Part shown: piece by piece, positions 35,661 through 47,600 of the stretch
Layout of the letters: each line of letters starts with the position of its first letter
How positions within the stretch are numbered: the stretch's first letter is position 1
NCBI GenBank assembly: GCA_951230915.1
Contig: OX579635.1
Span: 41,788,001-41,852,000, forward strand
Direction: 5' to 3'
Origin: Antitrichia curtipendula
Taxonomy: Eukaryota; Streptophyta; Bryopsida; Hypnales; Leucodontaceae
DNA: 64,000 bases
Made by a program: the position numbers and the translations under genes
Notes under the pieces: generated by a model
What the model was told of the DNA's origin: nothing
Databases searched by the model: none
What the model saw: the letters and a program-made list of their open reading frames with translations, nothing else

Positions 35661-36913
35661 TGTTAAAGGTGCTTACACCTAGATTACGCGTACGACACTA
35701 TCAGTACCTTAAAGGCGGAGATGCGGGGACGGGTCCCGAAAAGGAAAAACTGCTACTCCGAGTTGCCCAACGATCAGCTCAACAAAGCGGGAATCCGAAG
35801 GTGCTCACAGAAGCTATTTCAAGCCTTCCATCAGTTCAAGAATTTTTCAATAGGGAGCTTCATTTTGAAGATGAAGAAGTATTTGGATCACAAAAGAGGA
35901 AAGCAGACCAACCATTGGGATGCGAGTATGATTCACATAGACTGGATAAAGTGAACTTCTCTCATCCGTGAGTACAGACGAGATCGTAGAAGGCTTCCAT
36001 AAGTGCTCTTTCTCTAAATCCAGTCGTAGAAGACATGTGCCCAACTGTGGAAGTAGACGTACCCTTGTTTATGGAAACTAGGCAAGAATTCTAGTGTCGT
36101 ACTTCAGGTCTGTCTTTCCATGTATCATGTATCCAAGAGACCAACTGTGACGTCATGACCTTGCACATTGCAAGACTTCCTCAAACATCTGCAAAGGCAT
36201 GTTTTGCCCTTTAAGCAAATACGAAGAAGAAATGCACAACAAGGATTGTCCAAAATAGCATCAGCACAGCCGCACCAACATATATAGGTATGATGGTGAA
36301 TTACAAGAAAAATAAAAACGAGCGTATGGAGTTCTATTTTTGCAATGATGACATAGAATGTTGTGTGAAGGGGACGAAGCGCAAGTGGGTGTTGTCTAAA
36401 ACCCCCATTCCTGACATTTGGCCTGTTAAAAGGGGCACCGTCTTGTCAAAGCAAGAGATTTTAGCCTTAGAATCTGCTGGCTTCAAACTTCCTCAACATG
36501 AAGTAATTTCACCTCGCAGATTGTTTGGGGGAGAGTCTGGAGTTGACTTGGTCAATGCTTATCCCATTCCATTGGTACCTGATGAACATCTTAAATTACG
36601 ATTAAGAAAAACCATTGGTTGCAACCCGAAGGCACCTACAAGGAAGCATACAAACAATTCCGCTTCAGCTATGATATTGAATGCACAAATTCATAGAGTG
36701 ACTATGGTTCCTCACTCTAGATTCGGATGCATAGTTTGTTTAACTTCTGAAGTAGAACCAAGGACTGAGCAATATATGCTTACGATTATGTCGTTTCCAG
36801 AGTGCATCTGTCCTTATTTCAAAGAGATGCAGACAAAGGCTTTAGGAAAGCGCGGTCAATGGTCAAACTGTAAGCACCTTTATTTCCTTCTTATCGTCAT
36901 TTGTAACCTGTAA
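35661..36913 (+). pseudogene. SWIM-type transposase pseudogene, C-terminal part with SWIM finger
   Basis: The frame resumes after the nested element and stays constant to 36913, broken by four stops (TGA, TAG, TAG, TAA between 35969 and 36215). The C-terminus carries a SWIM zinc finger (C-x-C, 19 residues, then C-x-H), CICPYF ... WSNCKH, the DNA-binding module at the end of many MULE and related plant transposases. A WVLSKTPIPDIWPVKRGT segment and a QASAM-like SASAMILNAQIHRVT block precede it. Neither end of the whole element was located. Confidence 0.65.
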
Positions 36914-39150
36914 TCCACAGTACATGGCTTCATTCATGCTTCCAGTTTTAGTTTCAATGAGGTGAAGCTAATACTTCTTAGTGGGATACTTAACCACTTA
37001 GACCCTAATTAGAGAGAAAGTGCTTATACAATCCCAAAGATCTTCATGTGGCCACAACTATTATTAATGAAGTAGTAGTGAGACTACAAGGGCTACTACT
37101 TGCATTATTTGAATCCAGTAGGAATAAAACCTCCTATCAAAATTATTTACTAGAGTTCTTTGTATTACTTTTGTAGATTCAGACATTCAGTTATGTATTC
37201 TCAATTAGCATTATATGAATTCCCACATTTGAGTTCACTACAACGCATAAGCAATGGAACTTTCTGAGTTTTGGCCTACAAGTGAAATGCTGCAATTATG
37301 TGTATATGTTTTATGATTCCGAACTGTACGACAAAGGAATGCATAGTAATAGGTTCATTAACTACGCAGCCACTTCAAAATATAACTTCTCTATAACATT
37401 GATCTATTGTCTTCCACGGTTACAAAGCACTGTTATTACGCGGTTATAGGTCCTAAATTTGCGGAACCCTCTTTTGTAAATGTAGTGTTGTCATTCTTGT
37501 AAAAGGCAATATTTTTTAGCAAATCCTTGTCATCAGTTAGTCATTTGGATTTTTATCAGTTAGTCATTCGGGTTTTTATCCATTTTCATGAGCGGGTTTC
37601 AATTTCTATGACGTTCTTCTATGAAGCTGTCCCATTTATTGGCTCCCACCTTTACCATCCAATTTTTCCATCCACTTCCATCTACTGTCATCCCCATCTC
37701 TCATCCACTTTTTTCATCTATTTTTTTCATCCACTTTCATCTGTTGTCCACCCCGTGCTTCATCCATTTCTATGTACATCCATTCTTTTTTTTCCATCCA
37801 TTTCCATCAATTTTCATCATATTTTTTATTTGTGTTCATTCAACTTTATTTCCTAATTTTGTAGAATTTTTTTTCCTAATTAAAATCTGCCCTCTCCGCT
37901 CACCACTCCCTGCTCGCCGCTCCCTGCTCTCCGCTCATGCGCTAGCAACGGAGGTCCAGGCTCCAACCCACACAAACCGGTTGCACAGACTTGGACCCTC
38001 CCCTTGGGTGCCTATTCTAGAGAAAAAAACAGAACTGTTCATATCTTTCATAATGTTTAGTACCGGTAACATCTTGCTTTCTCGGAGTATAAAGTTACCT
38101 TGTTAATTTTGTGGATTGTTGCTTTCTTCACTGTTTTGGTTCACCCTACCTTATTCTTTTTTTCTTTGGCGAATATTCATTTCTTCAATCAACTACCTTT
38201 TTAATATTTGTTTTACATATAGTACTATATTAATGTTTCAAAATAATAATAAAAATTTTAATTTCTTTTAATTCATTGAAACTTTGAAATTCAAAAACTT
38301 TCACATCATAATGGGAAAAGTTCCGTTTTGGGCGGAAATAGAAAGCTTTAGACAAGAAAAAGTGCAATGGCTTTTTGGTGGTGTTTGGACTTGCCATGTG
38401 AAGTTGTTGCATTTCAAAAATAAAAATAATTTATTTCAATTTTATAATTTTAAATAAGGCATAACTAAATCCATATGGTTTTTCTACCTTCCTTGACTCA
38501 AAATAAAACTCTTCATACCTTTTACTTCATTATTTGGAATTCAATGATTCAATTCAAAAAATAAAAATAAAACTTATCAAAATGTTGGCTTCCATTTCAA
38601 TAAGTTGATAAATACTAAAAAATATAAACAACTAAAATTTCAAATGATCTTTTAAATGAATTCTAAAGTGGTTGACAAGTGTTATCGAATTATATATTTA
38701 ACTAGTATGCTAAAAAAATTTAGAAGAATATTGACATTGTTAATCGTAAATAATGGTGAGAATGTTCTAATAAACCATTAAAATTCTTTATTTTTATGTT
38801 CATTGAAATTTTTAGAATTGATATCATAAGAAGATTCCATACGTTTTTTCTATCTAGAATGCCTACAAAACAAAACTATTCACAACTTTTACCTCTTTAT
38901 TTTTAATTTGATGGTTCAATTTTTTGAATAGGTATGAATCTATATAGTTTCAAAAAAATTATTAATTTATTTTTAGAATATATTTATATACTAACCTTTG
39001 AGATGTTCTAATTTAATTGCCTTCTTATTATTAGTGGTAGATTGTTAAAGACCTTGAAGCCAAAGGAGATGGTAACTTTAGATCCCATGTAGGTAATTCA
39101 ATCGGCCTATAATTGCTGGAAAGGGTGCCTCCACGGCCAAACCTCTAGGC
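36914..39150. other. Intergenic DNA with two low-complexity tracts
   Basis: No gene is seen. At 37660-37830 the plus strand is dominated by CATCCA and CATTTCC words, a degenerate microsatellite. At 37890-37942 a short minisatellite is built from CTCCCTGCTC and CCGCTC units. The remainder to 39050 is AT-rich. Confidence 0.5.
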
Positions 39151-39620
39151 GCATGGCAAGCGCTTGGACCCTAGGGGGCCCTCCGGCCTAGAGGCCGGTT
39201 TGGAGCCTCCAATGCCTGGACCTCCAATGGCCCCATAGAGCTTGGCTCACAGTCCGAGGGGTGGACAGGATGGTCCGGCGAGCAGTTGGATGGTCGGAGG
39301 GGAAGGTCCAACGGTTTGAAGGGTGGTTGAATAGTCCGAGGAGCGGACGGGAAGAACCAACGGGCGGATAGGATTGTCGGACAAGCGGACAGGGGCTTTG
39401 ACTCGGACAGTATGGCCGCTTGATCAATCGGACAGTCGGGATGTCCAATCAATCCGACGGCCAAGTTTGCTTCGGGAGGTCGTCCATCGCCGGACCTATG
39501 CTAGGTCTGGTTTCGGACGGGTATAACAGCGGATGGCCTTTTCCTTTCTTCCTCACTTGTTCTCTCCTTTAGAGGTTTCACATCCGTATTGGAAGTGATA
39601 CTTTTGCTTCATTGTACTAG
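39151..39620 (+). promoter_or_regulatory. GGAC-rich array and probable promoter of the next element gene
   Basis: About 300 bp are packed with CGGAC, GGTCCG and GGACAG words, ending in GGACGGGTATAACAGCGG, a TATA-like box at about 39518. The decayed element gene begins about 120 bp downstream. Arrays with related words recur in opposite orientation at 44390-44592 and in mixed orientation at 46243-46420. This suggests subterminal transposase-binding repeats or a shared element promoter. Confidence 0.4.
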
Positions 39621-39641
39621 TTGTTCCTACATGGTGGAAAG

Positions 39642-40978
39642 TTGGGGTCAATTATTTTATATCACAAATCGACAATCATGAAGACTAAAGGTACTAGCGA
39701 GAGTACTATAGCGATGATTTCAGGAGATGACAACTATGGGAAGGCAAAACCAAAGGGGTCTACCCACGAGCTTCACTATGAGATTTTAGATGATCCAAAT
39801 ATCAAGGGAGAGAGCGGATGGAAGAAGGAGGAAGCAAATTATTGGACCTCCAAAATGTGCAGGAAATATGTGAAAAGGTACCACATCAACAAGTTGTGGC
39901 CTTGTGAGGCCCACGCTATTCACACACAAAATTTCAGTTGTAAGCCATCAAATTGCAACAATGGGCATTTTGTCCATCGATCGCTTGAGGTTTGGTGGGC
40001 TCTCTTTGGGGACTAATCAATGAGTAAGGGATACATAAACTACAGCGTGACTTCTATGGTGTATGTTGAGCTCGTATTGGCTCGGAAGGTGGACTGGGGC
40101 ACATTTCCAACAACAGTTGGGGCTCAACTTTTGCTTAGAGAAGGGAAAAAAGATATTCCTGATTTGTATGATTCAAAGGCAAGTCCAAGTGAGCCACCAA
40201 AATCATAAAAGCGGCCAAAAGATCATTTATTGCAATTTAAAAAAGAGATTTCGGAGGTGAATCATATTGGATTACATTTGGGTTCTATGAAGATCTCAAC
40301 TACAATGACAAATGCCGCGGTGGAAGGTGTTGACGGAGAGGTGTTTCTAACTCCTTGGGCGGATTTGATATGCACACCCAGTTTTACAACCGTGGGTGAG
40401 CAAAGTGGTGCTTCAAACATGCGACCCATTTTTAAAGAACCGGTGGCCCCATCTGCACCACAGAAACGTCAGGAAGAGGTTGCTCCAGAACAATGGCAAG
40501 GGCCATTGCATCAAATGATCATCTCATAGCCAACAATGGTATAGACTTAATGACACAAGTACCTTCAAATCAAGACTTGCCAATCACACCGAGCCCCGTA
40601 TTGAGCCCCGTATTGAGCCCAAGAGTTGAAGGGCATTTGTCACCAAGAAATAGAAAGCAACTTGATGGCGTGGCGCAAAATGTGTCCATTGATGACAGAC
40701 CCTTGGATAAGAGCTATCCGCATTTGTCAACTCAGTGGATGGCGCAATTGGAGGGGCTTTGTCAGCTGCCGAATGCGAGTGAATTAGAAAACTTGTTGAA
40801 AGCTTCTTATTTATTTAAGGCACATCAAGAAGACCTGAACTTAAACCGGATCCCGCAAATGAGGACAGCCCGAGTAATCATGTCCAAGAATTTGTCTATA
40901 TATATTTCAAATTCAAGTTATATGCAAAGAAAGCCATTGCAAAGGTGGATTTGCCTCTCTTCCTACATACTTGGTTAG
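39642..40978 (+). pseudogene. Decayed element gene, N-terminal and middle parts
   Basis: From ATG 39642 one frame continues to 40529, with stops TAA 40014, TAA 40206 and TAG 40527. A second frame takes over from about 40493 and runs to 40978, indicating one frameshift. Visible segments are GWKKEEANYWTSKMC with KRYHINKLWPCEAHAIHT, a Cys/His-containing CKPSNCNNGHFVH, KVDWGTFPTTVGAQLLL, and a short tandem repeat (SPVLSPVLSP). The family is not recognised. It appears to be the upstream part of the gene ending at 42322, because orientation and spacing are consistent. Confidence 0.45.
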
Positions 40979-41039
40979 ATAAGTCTTTCATTAATAGTAT
41001 ATTTTTCCTAGCATAGATGAAGAACTAGACTAGTGTTCA

Positions 41040-41404
41040 CCTTCAAGCCAATCTATGGTACTTGGAGTGCAACCAAGGTTTTGCACCTCCTAAGGAAGCT
41101 ACTCTTTTCCAATCTCTGAAGGACATTGCAATCATCCATCCCAAATTTGATGAGTTTGTTAGTTTGGATGTTGAGGCAAAAGCAAAAGTTCTACAGAAAA
41201 AAAAGATATCAGATAAGAAGAAAATGGAGAAATAAGAAATAGCAAATAAGAGAGTTGAAGAAATCCAAGAGAAGAGAAAACAAGAATGTGAACAAAAGGC
41301 TTTAGAAAAAGGGAAGGATAAGAAGAGAAAGGCAAAGGCATCACTGGGCAAACAAGCAACAAGCAAGGGGACTATGAAGGGCACATCATTTAGTTTTTTA
41401 GTCA
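41040..41404 (+). pseudogene. Coiled-coil segment of the same element gene
   Basis: The plus-strand frame encodes SLKDIAIIHPKFDEFVSLDV followed by a strongly charged Lys/Glu-rich helix with one internal stop (TAA at 41233), ending in a basic KGKDKKRKAKASLGK stretch. The composition indicates a coiled coil or a nuclear-localisation-type tail linking the upstream segment to the methyltransferase-like part. Confidence 0.4.
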
Positions 41405-41649
41405 TACATGCGCGGTTTTTGCATGGCTTGCCACCACGACTTTCTGACTTGGCATTAGTGCCTGCATTAATAAACTCATCCTCAATGAATCTATGATAGA
41501 TCTACTTGTTGTTGATGAGAGTTCTTTTTTATAGTTGTACAACATTGTTATGAAGTTCTTAAATACAATACACCTTACTTTGAAATTAGATGTTCCCTTC
41601 ATGTTGCATTCACTTTTTCATATTTTGGTTGACAATTTCTAACATAATT

Positions 41650-42322
41650 GCTTGTACACAACATTCATCTGATAAGGACCATTACTTCAAGGGTGCATTG
41701 AGCATAGATGAAGCAATGAACTTGACAATTGCGGACATTCTAGAAGGTTTGCTTGTTCCTACAGTATCTAATCCACTAGCATCCATTCTTGAATGGAACA
41801 AGTTCTCAGAGGATTGGTTCCAATCCATCTTCGACTTTGTAGAGACTTATATACACAATGGTGGTGGATTACTTGTAATGTACCATTTTTGTTATAAATG
41901 GAATGTTATAATAAATGGAAATAAACCTTGGCAATGTAAAAAGGCTCGCCCATTCATGCAAATGCTAATTGAGGCAACTACTTCACCTGGTGATGTGGCT
42001 ATGGATTGTACCACAACAATAGGTTTGTTTCACTATTTTATTTCTTCAAATTTAGTAGTTATTTTAGTCATTTAACTTCATACTCTGATATAAATTTTTC
42101 TATATTCACAGGTTCCTATATCCATGCTTATCGGGCTATCAGTCACCATATTGTCGCATTGGAAGAGGACAAGTCTATATTTGATGTTGTGCTTGCTCCC
42201 CTTGTCCGTACGGTGGCAGTGGATGTACCACCACTACAAGCACCGAGGGTCCTTGCTATTGATTTGGACAAAGAGGAAGTGGTGCCTCAAAAAATTGTGA
42301 AGAAGTCCAAATTCATTAAGTA
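41650..42322 (+). pseudogene. Methyltransferase-like C-terminal domain of an element gene
   Basis: Two exons join across an intron (donor at 42022, acceptor CACAG at about 42111). The joined protein reads SPGDVAMDCTTTIG then SYIHAYRAISHHIVALEED. The pattern (PF.QMLIEATTSPGDVAMD, a glycine, an Ala-rich helix, then IVALEED) matches the end of class-beta N4/N6 amino-methyltransferases. In that class the SAM-binding motif I follows the catalytic motif IV, and IVALEED would be the acidic ribose-binding loop. YIHNGGGLLVMYHF upstream fits the strand after motif IV. The GxG of motif I has become TIG and no DPPY is visible, so this copy is probably inactive. The fold assignment is inference. Confidence 0.4.
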
Positions 42323-43270
42323 AGTGAACCCTTCAACTTTGTAATGCCAATTTGAATGTTATATAGAATGCGTGGATCTCTCTGCAACGTACTTATTTTG
42401 TAGACAAGTTGAGGAAACGAAGAAACTGAAACAACATCTATTCTTTGCAAATCCAACTTTCTTTTGAAGTCCTCCAAAATCCTTCAGCTTCCGATCTATG
42501 CAGAGGCAAGTACAAAACAATTTGAGACTTGTGACCTTAAATGGACATCTAAGGCCCACTTAGTAGATCCTTGTGTCTTTAGGTTCAAAGATGGTAAGCA
42601 TTCAGTCAGTGCCGATAATTCAGCATCAAGATCCTCTACTAATGCTCTCTAGGAAGATGAATCATGATCCCTATTTGCATTATATTCTTATATTTATAAT
42701 GTCTCCTGAGTGCTTAACATGATCCATGTTTTCATATATATATTATGTTAGCTCTTTTTATTTATCAATAAGGCTCAATTGTAATATCATTGTCAACACA
42801 ATCTTCTTAAAGTTTAGAATTTTTTTCCTTTAAGTTCTTATATCTTCCCAATGCTTCAAGTGTTGTATTGTTGAACTCTAAATGATATAGGTCTGCCAAT
42901 TTTGTAGTTATAAAGAATCAATGAACACCCTATGTTGTTTCAATTAACTCAAATATATCCTAATTTCTAATCCATGGTCATAGATCCAGCACCTACACAA
43001 CCCAAAAAATTACAGCCAAAATTTAACAATCCCAAATAACCTGACTCCTAAGCTCACAAAATAGCACCTCCAAGGTTGCCTCTAAGATCTATTTCAAAAA
43101 TAGTAGATTATTAATTTTCCACCCTCCTACCGTTGAAAGTACCAAAAAGAGATTTTTTGTTGAGCTATTGAGATTATGAAGATCAATAAGCTTTAATGAT
43201 TATTGAGCCACCAAGTCTAATACAACTCTAAGCTATTATGAGTTGTGTAATGACCATTATTTTTTCTTTT
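42323..43270. other. Downstream flank of the methyltransferase-like element
   Basis: An open stretch at 42464-42652 (SSKILQLPIYAEASTKQFE) follows the gene in another frame and may be a further exon remnant. Beyond 42660 the sequence is AT-rich with nothing recognised. Confidence 0.35.
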
Positions 43271-43279
43271 GAGAAAAAA

Positions 43280-44361
43280 TCAATCTGAAGATCTCGGAAG
43301 GTTTAACCTTGGAGGGAGGTTGAGGGACAAGTGCCATTCCAGCTTGTGGAAGGAACCAGAGCAAAAAACATTATTCTTGCACCACATACCTTGGAAGTTT
43401 GGCATTCTCACTATTGCAATTGAGAAAGGTAAGGATATGGTTCCTCTAAGCAATGTTGGCAAGGATGGAGTCCCGCCAGACTTGGGAGCTAATCTCAATA
43501 ACGCTAATAGTCTTGTCTTCAAAGATTTACTTTTTGTAGGCGCACTAGAGGCCCCATAGAATTGCAACCCTAAGAACATCACTGGCAAGGTTGAAGTGAA
43601 AGATGGTCGGGGTATAAAGGCCCTTGTGATTGTGTGTGCAAGAAAGAATTCCAATAATCGCTTCCCTCCACGAAAGCTAGCCTTAGTGATCCAAGTTCCG
43701 GCGGATGTCGAGGAAATTCCTCCAAACCTTCCAAGCAATCATGCAAGAATGTAGAATGTGCTCAATTGATTCTTTGGTGTTTGAATTGCAGCAAACACAA
43801 AAGGGGGAGTAACCCATTATAGAGCTCCAAATAGTAGTCGGCAAACCATCCGAGTTGATCATCCAAAGGAAGGCTTGTAGTTTTGTTGGTTTATTTTTTT
43901 CCCAAATAGCTTGAATCATATTCTTGATTTGACTCCTGCAGAATCATCTTCAGCAAATCCATTTTTGTATAAAGTCTAATAGGAGCAATTCACTTTTGTA
44001 AGCTCACTTGGTATCCAATTTTAGTGGAATAGTTGTAGAAGGCTTTTTTTGTCATGATAACCTCCCACCTCCATTCAACAAGGTCAAAGATCAAATCTTG
44101 AATAAGGTCCTAAAGCTAAATAAAGCCTTCAAAGTTGCTATCAGAGTTGATATGCATAGTGTGTAGGTCCTTTGTTGAAATGACCCTAACCCGATGCAAA
44201 TCTTTGCTTGTAAGGTTGCATGTGGCCTCTCCCTCCTTGCACCTATAAAAATTGAGATGAGAGTGGAAGAATTTCTTACCTACATGCATGCCTTGCATTT
44301 GAAAAAGTGTCAAGCTTGTAACTAGCAAAAGTTTAGCGACTCTTGGAATGACTTTTGACAA
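43280..44361 (-). pseudogene. LINE (non-LTR retrotransposon) 3' fragment with zf-RVT domain
   Basis: On the minus strand, IWEKNKPTKLQAFLWMIN, then CVCCNSNTKESIEHILHSC and AWKVWRNFL form the zinc-binding reverse-transcriptase-associated domain (zf-RVT). It is typical of the C-terminus of plant L1-type LINE ORF2. Upstream, FDLVEWRWEV and YNYSTKIGYQVSLQ match the segment before it. Downstream, FNLASDVLRVAILWGL, IFEDKTISVIEISSQVWRDS and RNHILTFLNC follow in an interrupted frame. Several stops and at least one frameshift make it dead. The polymerase core itself is absent. Confidence 0.75.
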
Positions 44362-44379
44362 TTAAATTATGTATTATAA

Positions 44380-44592
44380 TGGACGGACAACAAATCTGCA
44401 TAATCCCAACGTCCGTTGGGCCTGTCAAAACTTGCTGTCCACCCCATCAATCTATGTTGTCTATCCAAGTTGGCGACCTGTCTGTCTTGCCCACCCGATT
44501 TGTTCGCACCAACTACTTGTCTACCTATCCTCCCATCCGCCCGTCTCGCTGTCCGCCTCTTTAGTCGTCCACTCATCCGTTGGCTATTGTGT
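44380..44592. repeat. GTCCG/CATCCG-rich array, opposite in sense to the 39.2 kb array
   Basis: Words such as GTCCG, CTGTCC, CATCCG and CCGTC are dense here. On the plus strand these are the reverse complement of the CGGAC-rich words at 39.2-39.5 kb. The two arrays bracket the methyltransferase-like element gene and the LINE fragment. A shared element boundary is possible but no terminal repeat was found. Confidence 0.4.
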
Positions 44593-44596
44593 GCCT

Positions 44597-44649
44597 CATA
44601 ATATACCATATGAAAGGTATTATTCAAAGCTTTCCAATGGTATATTATG
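44597..44649. repeat. Compact hairpin with 20-bp arms
   Basis: CATAATATACCAT at 44597 is perfectly complementary to ATGGTATATTATG at 44637. After two mismatches, another four base pairs (AAAG with CTTT) extend the arms to 20 bp around a loop of about 13 nt. Confidence 0.7.
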
Positions 44650-47600
44650 CATCCAATTTTGGCAGAAACTCTGGCAAAGGGATCCTTCCAAAGATTGGGT
44701 GCTGGCCATTATTTTAATTCTTGTAATCTTCATCTTTCTTGGAGTCCTTGTCTTCATCTAAAATGATCAAGTTGGTAGTCATTTAGTAAGACGAGAGGCT
44801 CACTTGCAATTGTATTATTAAACCCTTAGTATGCTTAATTAATATTATACTATTAAGAGTTTGACCATATAGTTTTTCCTCTTTCAATTCAATCAATATT
44901 GCAATCTCCAAGATTGTAGATTATATAACTTTCTATAAAATCATTTGTACATGCACTATTTCTTATTATTACCACATTTCTCTAGCTATAAGTTTCTAGC
45001 ATATATTTATAATTTTATTTATGCTAATTTTTTTGGTTTTATTAGTTGATAGTAGTATTGAATTTTTTCTGGTCTAATCAATTGATAGTAGTATTGAATT
45101 TTTTTTTGTGAAGTTAAAAAACTATTATTTGAAATGAAACCTACTTGTAATCATTAAAGTATGGCATACTTGCCCCAATCGTTAGTTTCAAAGTACCTAT
45201 ACTACAAAGTGACGTTGTGTAAGATTTTAGAATATAACATTGTTTTAAATGTCAAAATTAGGTGATGACATTAATATATGTTAAAATGTGTACTGTAATT
45301 TTTTTTTAAATCCACAAACATGCCTTTTGCCCAAGGTAGAATGATTCCCTTATTGTGATAGGCAATATATGGCCAACATATCTACCCTTGATTCTTAAAA
45401 TGATCCACAATCAAAAAAGTCATAAACTAGTTTGGACCAAAGATCGTTCAACCCTTCCAAAAGTCCACATTATAAATCCAATGTTTTATCTAGAACTTTG
45501 AATAGACTCATAAGATTTACCATGACAACATATTCTAAATTACAAATATTAATTATTTATGTGAATGATATTCAATGCCATCATTACTTAGATCTCAAGC
45601 ATTCTTATTCAGGCATTTTTCTTTGTTCAATTAAAATCTATTGATTTACTCCAATGAAATCCATATTCTCCTTTGAAGCACTAGAGTACAATTGTTTTGA
45701 AAAAATCAATGAATATTACATAATATTGAGCATAATATACATGTTCGGTCCTAAAAAAGTTCACGTGGACATGGATGATTTTCCATTTCTTCCATATAGG
45801 GTTTAGGGTTTTTAAAAGAATTGAAGGTCAAATATATTCAACACATCGCACCAATGTTTTTTGGAACTAATGTAAGGTTCAAAGTTTAGGATTTAGGATT
45901 AAGCATTTAGACTACAAGTTTCAATTTGTAAAGAAATAACTTAAATTATCCTTTCTTGCATACATTAACATTAATGTATGTATGGGTGTTTATGGGTGTT
46001 AATGCTAATGTATTGGGTTATAATGCTAATGTTTTGAGTGTTTGCAAATGTCAAAAAATGTCCCTTCCAACCCTCTCTGAAATCTGTTCATAACTTTTAG
46101 TTGAAGTGTCAAAACCTCAAACGAACTTTTGGAGATAAAACTTGGATTAATAACCAAACTTTTTCTAGCTCAAAATTTTATGAAAAAAGATATTCGACTA
46201 GGCTAAAATGAGGTCTAAAAATCTACTTTCAGCACAATTCCTGTGTTTTACGGTAGACAACGGACGGCCAATTGTAGACAGCGGACGACGTGGTGGATAG
46301 TAGACGGTGGACAGGGTCCGCCAGCACATCTACTGCCCACCATCCGTAGTTGACAGTCCATCACAGTATGCCATCCGCCCGTTATACTAAATCTGACAGC
46401 GGACAGCACATGGGGATGCAACATCTCCATTTTCTAAACATCCAGACATCCAAACACCCAGAATATGGACATGGTTTTGCCTTGGATGTTGAAATTTGCT
46501 AATCTTGAGCAAATTTGGATTTATAATTACTCTAGATATAAGCTTGACATGCACCTGAAGTAGCGATTGCCTCTGAGCTCCAAGGATCGAATACTCAGAG
46601 CATGATTCTCTTTACCATATTTTTTGGAGAATAGTCTGTTCGATGCTTCCTTACTGCTTGCTACTTCGACGGTTAGTTTTAGAATTACACAAGAATTTTG
46701 ATAAAAAAAAACATGGCAGCTTTAGGGTCACAACATTCTGCTTGCAACCAAATTTGATAATGATGAGAATTAATGTTAAATTGTCTTTATTCGTTTGATT
46801 AGTTGTTTCTCCTAGAGAAAGTAATAACATGCGTAGTAGACTAAAGACATGTTGTTGCCTCACTAACATTCCAGATCTTTGTCATAATGTGAAATGGGCA
46901 CTACCTCTAGGAGCTTTTGATAATTGACATGCTTCAACTTCCTAAACCAAATTTCTAATGCTTTGGACATATTTCCAATTACTTTGCAATGAACTGTAAG
47001 CTACCATGATAAAGGATTTGAGGAAATGCACAAGGGCATTTTATATCAATGCATATATAGTACAATATCTTAATAAATTATATGCTACTAAGCATGAACA
47101 CTAAAATGGTTTTGATTTCATGAGGACACAATGTTTCTTGCATTGATAAAAAAGATGGGAAATTTCATTAAAATGGTGGTATTACTGTGTGCCATTTTCA
47201 GACCGCATGATCTAAACCATAAAAGTGTCACTTAGGACAAGTGTAGATTTCAGACATCTAGGATTTGTATAAATTTCAGACATCTAGGACAAATGTACAT
47301 TTCAAACAGCCCAATATAAACCGTAAAAAACTACCAAAGTTGCGGAATGGCACCATTTTGTGTAGAAGATATGATGATTTGTAAAGGACTATACTACATA
47401 GCGTGCTATCAATTTGTCATAAAACTATTGAAGATGACTTAGAGTTATATTATATTGTGATTGAGAAGTGATGTATTTCAATATGCTTAAGAAATGATCA
47501 AATTGGTGCCCAATCTAGGGATGTTTCAGAAGAAGATATGTTGTCTTGTCTATTTGTTTGATTTGTTGAGATCTAAGAACCTGTGAAGCATCTAGCAGTG

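Noticed and set aside
35620..35700. Helitron-type 3' end (small hairpin GGTGCTTACACC followed by CTAG)
   Set aside because: The 5' side reads GTACTCTCTG without the expected A before TC, and the hairpin is too short and too close to CTAG to be convincing.
39171..39464. Proline-rich minus-strand frames of 86-97 codons
   Set aside because: They are produced by the CGGAC/GGTCC word array. Two overlapping frames look equally protein-like.
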